64,000 nucleotides of DNA, from positions 2,418,001-2,482,000 of the forward strand of contig OY744466.1 in NCBI GenBank assembly GCA_963556145.1. Direction: 5' to 3'. The translations under genes and the position numbers were made by a program. Position 1 is the first letter of the stretch; each line of letters begins with the position of its first letter. This document shows, piece after piece, positions 56,895 to 64,000 of this stretch. Source of the stretch: Hygrocybe punicea. Lineage: Eukaryota > Basidiomycota > Agaricomycetes > Agaricales > Hygrophoraceae. The notes beneath the pieces were generated by a model, which saw only the letters and a program-made list of their open reading frames with translations, made no database searches and was not told the origin of the DNA.

Positions 56895-57720
56895 CACAGG
56901 GTGCACAGTAGAATACCATGTCACACAGTATCTTGAAAGTACTTGACAAGTATACTAAATATCATTACCATAACATTCAACATGGTATTGTAACAGTATT
57001 CAGACATAAACTACAATACTTGTGCTCAAATTCATCTGAAGGTATGAAGGCAAATGAGACTTATACCTTTTCAATAACATCAAGCCTTTTGTTTCACTAC
57101 TTTCACTGTATTTACAGCAAAGTACTGTATAGTTTGGATAGAATACTTGCAGCCTAAGATGAATCAAAGTATTAAACCAGTAAGGAAGTTGGGCCACTTT
57201 TACTATTAGGATACCTTTTGAATCCTTTCAAGATACAGTGTGAAATAGTATAGTACTGTTGCCATATTGTGGATTTAAGATACTGTGTCAAACTTTTAAG
57301 ATACTTTTATTATAATAAAAGTACTGAAACAGTATCTTAAATCCACAATATGGCAACAGTACTATACTATTTCACACTGTATCTTGAAAGGATTCAAAAG
57401 GTATCCTAGTAGTGAAAGTGGCACAACTTCCTTACTAGTTTAATACTTTGATTCATCTTAGGCTGCAAGTATTCTATCTGAACTATACAGTACTTTGCTG
57501 TAGATACAGTAAAAGTAGTGAAACAAAAGGCTTGATGTTATTGAAAAGGTATAAGTCTCATTTGCCTTCATACCTTCAGATGAATTTGGGCACAAGTATT
57601 GTAGTTTATGTCTGAATACTGTTACAATACCATGTTGAATGTTATGGTAATGATATTTAGTATACTTGTCAAGTACTTTCAAGATACTGTGTGACATGGT
57701 ATGCTACTGCGCACCCTGTG
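56895..57720. mobile_element. 826-bp foldback element
   Basis: Inverted arms of about 405 bp start cacagggtgcacagtagaat and end gctactgcgcaccctgtg. They meet at a palindromic centre (acttttattataataaaagt, about 57302-57321). Because the arms match, the same small ORF appears on both strands (56918 on + and 57697 on -); it is not a gene. Confidence 0.85.
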
Positions 57721-57849
57721 TAGCAACATTTGGTTAATTATTACATTGAGAGGAAACCACAGTATGATTGTGAATGAACAAAACCTCTGTGACCCTCCTT
57801 TGTGTTTTGTTCTAAGGCCCTCATCACAGCATGCTTTTCTTTGATTCTG

Positions 57850-59060
57850 GCCAATGCGCTGTTCTTGCTGATGGGCAGCTTGGAAAGATTTGTCTGGGTA
57901 GCAATGTTAGATATCATTCATAGACATAAATAAGATATACCAGTTCCACCAGGTAATCAACTCATTTACTTCTTCCTGTTCTTCAATGTCACCAAATAAG
58001 TCCAGGACTGAGTTGTAAAAATGTTCAGAATTGGTAGCTGTATCTGATCTTGAGAAGACCGGCGAAGAGGTTAAAGCAAATTGAACCTAGCAAAAAAGGG
58101 TAACCACAAATCTTGAGACAAAATGTTTACCTGGGTGGCGATATAAGCAATTGAGGCTGGGGTGACATGAGTCATTCCATGGATATGAGCATTGCCTGAA
58201 CGAGTGGCCTTCGGCTCTTTATTGATGGAGCTTGGAGATGTAAAAACATGCTTGTATGCCTTCAGAGCATGGGTGTTAATGAAAGTTAGATCTTAAAGAC
58301 TGACAAAGAATACCGCTATGAGAAGAGAACTGCAAAATAAGCCATTTCATGGATCTTCCGCATCATAGGTATAGCCATGATAGAGAAAAATGGGCCATTG
58401 ATCACTGGAGACCAGGAGCTCTCCAGTCTTCAGTTTCTCTTTCACCCTGGGTCATGTCAGCAACTGAATATGTGCATAGATCACTCAGGCTGGTCTCACT
58501 CGTTATTTGACCAATCCAAACCAGCAGGACAGAGCAAGGCACCCATGCGTTCATGATGAAATCCATGGTCGGTCTTGATATGATGAGACAAAGGAGGATT
58601 CAAAGTCTGTCCTCATGGCATGATCCAGTCAAGAACAGCACCCTTCAAACTTTTGGTGTCGTCAGACCTGGCACTCGAGGCACCTTTCTGGATCTAGGAA
58701 GAGATTGTGAGAACTATTCTTAGAACATGACACTGACTTACCAAGTCCGCAACATGGAGGACTTCCTCTTCGCTCCCATTCAATAAGCATTCCTCAAGGC
58801 CTGGGACTGTATGAAGAAGCTACATGTATACACGATGCTCCCTTCATTCTCTGAAGTGTCACTGTCAGCTGGTTCTTAAGGTGAGATGAGATGTGTTTTA
58901 CTCAGCAGTAAATGACTCTTCAGGTTGATCAGCAAGTTCGACCTCACGCAAAATTCCGCTGGTAAGAAGGGTATGAACATAGCAGAGAGCATGAATAGTT
59001 TGACCAAAGTGACGTTCATGGTGTACAAGAGGATCAGCTATGGTGCTGGGACAGGATATT
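57850..59060 (-). pseudogene. DUF6698-like gene remnant
   Basis: On the minus strand, fragments run in family order. HFGQTIHALCYVHTLLTSGI with REVELADQ (about 59020-58930) comes first. Next is IQKGASSARSDDTKSLKGAV with LDWIMP and an in-frame TGA (about 58690-58600), then GFHHERMGALLCPAGLDWS (58570-58520). Further on are the MTHVTPASIAYIATQ block (about 58180-58130) and VFSRSDTATNSEHFYNSVLD with a WW pair (58060-57940). This matches DUF6698 proteins, which are widespread in Agaricomycetes and often sit in transposon-rich DNA. Multiple stops make it non-functional. Confidence 0.6.
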
Positions 59061-59399
59061 TTAATTTACTGTAAAGGGTAGTGTTGAAAGGAACACACAC
59101 ACTTTCTTCCTGGGGCCAAGCTGCAGAGTGCTGTCAGTTGTTCGATGGCCTAGAACTGAGGGGGGGTTATTCTCATCGATGGGCATATCAGGAGTGTTGG
59201 AATGCATAGGATTGGATGGGGCTTTTTATATGTATTTGCCACACCTTCATGTTATCTGAGTCCCAGATCTAACATCACCAAAATGGTCTTTTTGGGACAA
59301 GTGAAACGCTGCTACCACATCGAGCCATTTACTTATATATAATTTCAAATTGGAGTGGATCTCAGAATCTGAATCAAGAAAATATTGTGGGAAATGGAC

Positions 59400-60056
59400 A
59401 TTATTTTACACTGAGGCGATGATTCCGATCGGAATCATCGGAGTCCGAGGAATCCAATTGGAATCCAACCGGAATCATTGGAATCCGATTGGATTGGCCT
59501 ATTTTTGTTAGTAGTCTTTGAAAAGCTTATAAGTTTGGAACATTCCGATTGGATTCCGATCAGAATGGAATTTTTTCGGATTTGCACAGTGTATGCTTTT
59601 CTGAAAAGTGTCGCCTTGTTTTCAGTTTTTTGTGTTTTTCTCAATCAGTTTTGTATATAAAGTAAATCTAATTGAATATTTAGCATTGTGTACATAATGG
59701 GCATCATATTTGCTTCAGGTAATATTTTCCCATGGTTCATATTTGGTAATTATTCTGATTGGAGTCTGAGTGGAGTTTGGGTAAAGTTTCAAGATTTCAT
59801 TATGATAAGGTTTTTTACTTCCACCTTTCTTATATTCACAAGCATGTTACAGTAAACAAATGTCACTTTTTAGTCAGTCACTATATTTTCAAAAGTCCAC
59901 ATCAATATCTTAGTCACTTTCATCTTCATCTTCAACTGCACCTTCACCATTCACCTCTATCTCTCTATCTTCATCTTTATCTTCATCTTTATCTTCATAT
60001 ACACCTTTACCCTCACCTTCATCTTCACTTTCAACTCACCATTTATCTTCATCTTT

Positions 60057-60095
<39 letters not shown>

Positions 60096-60139
60096 GCAAC
60101 AACAACAGCAACAGCAACAGCAACAACCACAACAACAGA

Positions 60140-60205
<66 letters not shown>

Positions 60206-60300
60206 CACAGCAAAAGCAACAGCAATCTGGTCCATCAGTCTCTTCATTGTTGTGTGTAATTTTAACCTTACTTTCCCCATCTTTGATAGGGTTGATTGTT
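59400..60300. repeat. Simple-sequence region
   Basis: 59415-59560 repeats the word ggaatc(c/a) in both orientations. 59915-60055 is a pyrimidine stretch of ttcatctttatctt units. 60056-60232 is (CAA)n passing into (CAACAG)n, about 175 bp. No gene is seen. Confidence 0.8.
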
Positions 60301-60439
60301 ATGTTAGCAATGAACATATAAATTGACACTTGCACTGAATAGGAGTCACTTATCAGAGTCTGAGTACATTCACCAATATGTTCATTGGAGCCCTTTCAGT
60401 GTATCTTTTCCATGAAACGTGGGTCAGCTGAGATGGACA

Positions 60440-60837
60440 ATTCCCACTTGAAGTGGGCCAGCCAACCTCGGCCGACCAATATCTTTGCCCAAGGCATACA
60501 GCTGGCCACCCCGAGTGGGTTGGCCAACCAGGGGATATTTCGCCCAACTGGATGGGGGTTTCAGCTTGCCATCAGACATGGGTTGGCCAACCCTCTGCCA
60601 TATATTGGCTGGCCACCAGGCATGGGTTGGCCAACCAGTAGGGATATATTGGCTGGCCATCAGACATGGGTTGGCCGATATATTGGCTGGCCACCAGACT
60701 TGGGTTGGCCGACCAATTGGAATACATTGGCTGGCCACCAGGCATGGGTTGGCTGACCAGTAGAGATATTTTGGCTGGCCATCCAGCATGGGTTGGCCGA
60801 CCCAACTGGATATATTGGCTGGCCATCTGGCATTTGA
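60440..60837. repeat. Minisatellite that replaces the 3' part of a gypsy RT
   Basis: About nine degenerate units contain ttggctggccaccaggcatg and ggttggccgaccag, spaced around 35-55 bp. At 60837-60838 the array meets the RT codons of the second gypsy copy with no flanking remnant of the missing part. Confidence 0.75.
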
Positions 60838-62160
60838 CACCTTGGAAGTGTTCCCAAATAAAACGTCGGATTGCCAGGTTCTCGGGTATGGTCTTGTAGG
60901 TACCATCAGGTTGTTCATAGTGGGTTGGAGGCCCTTTGACAGGAATATCGTCCATATACAGAATGGCAAGGTGTAGGATCTCGTCATGGAGGATGTACGT
61001 GGAGTCACTGTGTAAGATCTGCGGGGAATTTGTGTATCCCATAGTGATCTGCATAAGTTGAAGTGTTCCGAGTGGAGATTGAAACATCATATAGTCCCGA
61101 GACGAGGGGTGGACAAGGTGTTGGTCGAATGAGACGAAGAGGTCAAAAGAGGTGTAGCAAGAGTGGCCACCAAAGGCCTTGGCCAGGTGCTCAGTCATGG
61201 GCAGTATGGCAGGATCACAGATAGTGATGGCATTAAGTGGCTGTAGATCGTGGACGATACGAAGGGACTTCCCATCCTTTTTCAAAATGCAAAACCAGCA
61301 GGAGCGGTATGACAAATTTGAGGGTTCATAGGTACCAGCGTTAATTTTGTCTTTGATGATGCCGATGACTTTGTTGAGGATGCCAGGTGGGATTGGGATA
61401 TTTCTATGGACCCACAGGTCATGCGGTACGGTGGGAATGTGGATTGGTGGGAAGTAGTCCATGTTGAATTGCCCTTTCTCAGATTCATTCCAAGCAAAAG
61501 CGGCTTCTTGCATTTTAATGATATGGTGGCTGAGTTTCTCTTCCTCAGGCCAAAGGAATCCATCCGGGTTCATCGGCATCATGTCATGTCGTTCCTGGGT
61601 GTAGCAGGTGCCAGGTGTAGAGTTGGGCAGATGTGTCAGGAGCATGGGTAAATTGGCTAGTGGGTCACCAGTGATCTTGTGTACAATCTGGTATTTGTCG
61701 GGAAGAGTGGTGGAGATTGGCCGGATGTGATCGGCTACCTTTTTATACTTTTTCTTGGTGACGACACCTTTTAGGTCCCTGGTAGGAGGGGTTGTATACG
61801 AGATATAAGTAGCATGTTCAGTAGGGGTTTTGTTACAAATATTTGAAGGGGAAATAGATGACGCGGGAGTAGAGATGGAACAAGAGGAGGGAAGGGTATC
61901 AGTAGTATGTATCTGATTTTGTACATCGGTCAACAAGAGATGTACTGGGCGGCAGTCTGAGGCTGAGACAAAGAAAAATCTAAATTGATAGAAAAACATA
62001 AGTCCTCTTCTAGGGGAAACAGCAAAAGGGAAGAATAGTTCATGGTATAGGTGTGGTCGTTTTCGAGTGGCGGCTTCTTGTCTCCCGGTGCATCCTTCCT
62101 GAGAGGTATCTCTGGGTCCTCGACTTCTAAAAATCCGGCTTTATGGTGTCGGACCGCTCT
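60838..62160 (-). pseudogene. Gypsy pol, second copy, truncated in RT
   Basis: Collinear with 30570-31830 of the first gypsy. It keeps the 44-nt segment (61393-61436) absent there, so pol is open across this point. It reaches the RT active site YMDD (about 60943-60932) and ends six codon-groups later at the minisatellite. It has no RNase H or integrase. Compared with the first copy, most differences are CG to TG or CA. Confidence 0.8.
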
Positions 62161-63960
62161 CGTCAGTTCTTTTGGTTGTGCTCGATGGTGGGCAAGGTGA
62201 TGATGGCACCGGTGTTTGGATCCGTGATCGTGACTTGTTGCTCTCCATTTTTATAATCCTTCATGAGGGCCTCGGAAAGTGTGAAGAAGGGTCGGCCGAT
62301 GAGAATCTCGTAGGGGCATTGTCGACAACTTGGATTTGGAGGAATAGATCGATGTCGCCAAAGGTGAATTTGAGGTTGGTGATCTGGCCAAGGGTTTTGT
62401 TGTTGCTTTTATTTGCCAATTGCATCTGCATCTTCATGTTTTAGAGGCCATAACCAGGTTTCTCCCAAATATCGCATCGCATGCTGATGATCATAGAGCC
62501 ATTGTCGAGGACGCACTCAAATACGAACTTGCTGTTGATGAGCGGGTAGACCACATGGAGAGGGTCTGAGTCTTGGCCGATGACGAGTGGGGCGTTTTCC
62601 TGACAATGTTGGCAGGCATGGGTGGGGATTTCGGGTGCGTGAAAGTGAAAGACCTTGACGTTGTTGGTCTTGGCAGTGACCTTTTTTGAAGTGGTGAGAT
62701 CCTTCATATGATGGCGAGTGTCGGATGACATGGCTAAGAGTTCTCGTTGCGAAATGCAAACCTGAGAATTGAGCGTGCGGTCAATGACAGATTTAGCAAT
62801 ACCGGGGTTCTTGATGCAATGCAGGGAGGTTCTGGGGAGTGCATGGCACAAAAGCGGTTGGCTCGGTTGGCCGCGTATTCAAAGGGGGGACTGTGGTGAT
62901 TGGCTGCTCGTTGATAGGTTAGTGTTGCCGTAGTGCAGTTCGGAACCAATCTGAACCCGGTTCAAACCCCGAACTGAACCCTAAGTTCAGTCTAAGTTCA
63001 GCACTTTGGCTGAACTGAACCACGGGTCCGGTGCGGGGTTCTGGGCCCTTCAGAAATTTCTGAACAGCTTGGAACCGGGTCCAAACCGTGAACTCATTTG
63101 TACGTAGATACTGAAATATTCAATTTTTGTATTAATTTTTGGGTATGAACTTGTGAGAACTTGGGTCATGTGACCTTAAACATACATGCAAATTCACGCA
63201 GCTTCGACTCAACAACAACAACAACAGCAACAAACAATAACAGCAACACTGGTAAGTAACTAGTTTATTTCATACTTTACTGACATTTTCTTACAGAAAG
63301 AAGCCCCCCATGGCCCACGCCCACGCCCACACCTGCCCATGCCCATGCCAAAACCACGCCAACACCCACGACAGGAACCATGGATGGTAGCGACAAAAGG
63401 ATGCAGTGGGGAGTGGTGCGGCCACCCCTGCTGCTAAGGTACAACGTCTTTATTATATTTCATTGGTTATCTATACTTACCCCCCACAGCTCCATGATGC
63501 CCATGAGTGTGGATGTGGCAGCAGCCCCATGGCAACCCCAGCAGCAGTGGCAGCAGCCATGGCTGCAACAAAAATGGTGGCACCAACAATTGCAGCACCA
63601 ATGGCAGCAGTGGCAGCAGCATTGACAGCGGCAGCAGCAGCAGCAGCAATGGCAACAGCGGCAGCAGCAACGGTGACAGCAGCAGCAGCAGCGGCAGCAG
63701 CAATGGCGACAGCAGCAGCAGCAGCAGCAACAGTGGCAACAGTGGCAACGGTAGCAGTGGCAACAACGGCGCCGGCAGCGATGCAGCACCAATGCAGCAA
63801 CAGCAGCAACACAGCCAAAGGAAGGTTCCCCCTTCCTCCCCACCCCTCCCAACTCCTCACAACCCCAGTTTTGAGTTCAGCCAAAAAGGCCAAAAACTGG
63901 ACCAAACCAGACTTCAGCAACACTATGATAGGTCTGGCTGTTTTCTCGGTGGGTTTCATG
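62160..63960 (-). pseudogene. Gypsy gag, second copy, interrupted and running off the window
   Basis: Collinear with the C-terminal part of the first gag (31850-32700). It has the retropepsin-like segment (FECVLDNGSMIISMRCDIW, about 62530-62470) with a frame break near 62440. A 1,006-bp hAT-like element (62920-63925) separates the codons for TEKTARPI (63934-63960) from the rest. The N-terminal half of gag and any LTR lie beyond base 64000. Confidence 0.75.
62920..63925. mobile_element. 1,006-bp non-autonomous hAT-like element
   Basis: Ends tagtgttgc / gcaacacta are flanked by an 8-bp duplication tgataggt (62912-62919 and 63926-63933). The uninterrupted site is in the first gypsy copy near 32630-32640. 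It contains no transposase. The left part repeats ggttcggaacc / aaccgggt words, and the right part is a long CAG/CAA/GGCAGC trinucleotide array (63515-63815). Confidence 0.85.
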
Positions 63961-64000
63961 GCAGGAACGGAGGTGGATGCGGCAGGTGGATTGGGATATG

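Noticed and set aside
56918..57697. Identical 79-codon ORFs on both strands
   Set aside because: They are mirror images produced by the foldback arms; no coding bias or homology.
59957..60335. Poly-Val, poly-Cys and Asn/Ser ORFs
   Set aside because: They are translations of the CAA/CAG microsatellite and not genes.
63380..63959. Gln/Trp-, Cys- and Ala-rich ORFs near the right end
   Set aside because: They are trinucleotide repeat translations inside the hAT-like element.
1..64000. tRNA or rRNA genes
   Set aside because: I looked for cloverleaf-like and rRNA-like stretches and found none that I could support by eye.

Overview
The window is nuclear DNA of a mushroom-forming basidiomycete (Agaricomycetes). 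Short 45-65 nt introns interrupt nearly every gene. The gene set is typically fungal (NOC2, METTL14/KAR4-like, SFT2, NUP192, RTC4-like). The repeats are also typical of Agaricomycetes (KDZ-associated cysteine-cluster protein, PIF/Harbinger, gypsy and tyrosine-recombinase retroelements, DUF6698-like remnant). The species cannot be named from the sequence.

Left part (1-23.8 kb), genic. In order: NOC2 (-, C-terminus off the window); a METTL14-like gene diverging from it across 37 bp; a protein with the '5-hmdU DNA kinase helical' (HMUDK_hel / aGPT-Pplase-like) domain fused to a C-terminal chromodomain (5081-6717); SFT2; the large nucleoporin NUP192; an RTC4-like protein; a damaged BTB protein; an unrecognised basidiomycete protein; and a CxC5/CxC6-KDZ cysteine-cluster protein. 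The HMUDK_hel-chromodomain fusion is the most interesting gene. Its helical domain belongs to the DNA-thymine hypermodification world of phages. The chromodomain keeps its aromatic cage, so a DNA-base-linked activity addressed to methylated-histone chromatin is a reasonable inference. Fungal TET/JBP base-modification genes are known to travel with KDZ elements, and a KDZ-related gene lies 15 kb away, but no TET/JBP gene is in the window.

Middle part (24-38 kb), one nested element. A PIF/Harbinger transposon (23974-38081) has inverted ends of about 100 bp, a DDE transposase (-) and a MADF/Myb-like accessory gene (+). A 10.1-kb gypsy retrotransposon (LTRs 24773-25546 and 34112-34901, coding on -) split the accessory gene. 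That gypsy carries an antisense gene between pol and its 3' LTR, and the antisense gene is itself split by a TA-flanked MITE-like element (26130-27012).

Right part (38-64 kb), AT-rich layered repeats. These are: a gag-like remnant; a repeat family with CACATGTG subrepeats (39.1-45.2 kb and 48.3-54.8 kb); a Helitron-like fragment with 57-bp coding repeats; and a tyrosine-recombinase retrotransposon (45.2-48.3 and 55.2-55.8 kb) split by the second repeat block. That block holds a two-gene Tc1/mariner-like transposon (49408-53100), which holds a 762-bp foldback element (52324-53085). Further right lie another long foldback element, a DUF6698-like pseudogene, microsatellites, and a second CpG-depleted gypsy copy broken by a minisatellite and by a 1-kb hAT-like element with an 8-bp target duplication.

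Functionally the left side is housekeeping (ribosome assembly, RNA methylation complex, vesicle traffic, nuclear pore) plus a small set of chromatin or transposon-derived genes. The right side is a graveyard in which the order of insertions can be read directly.
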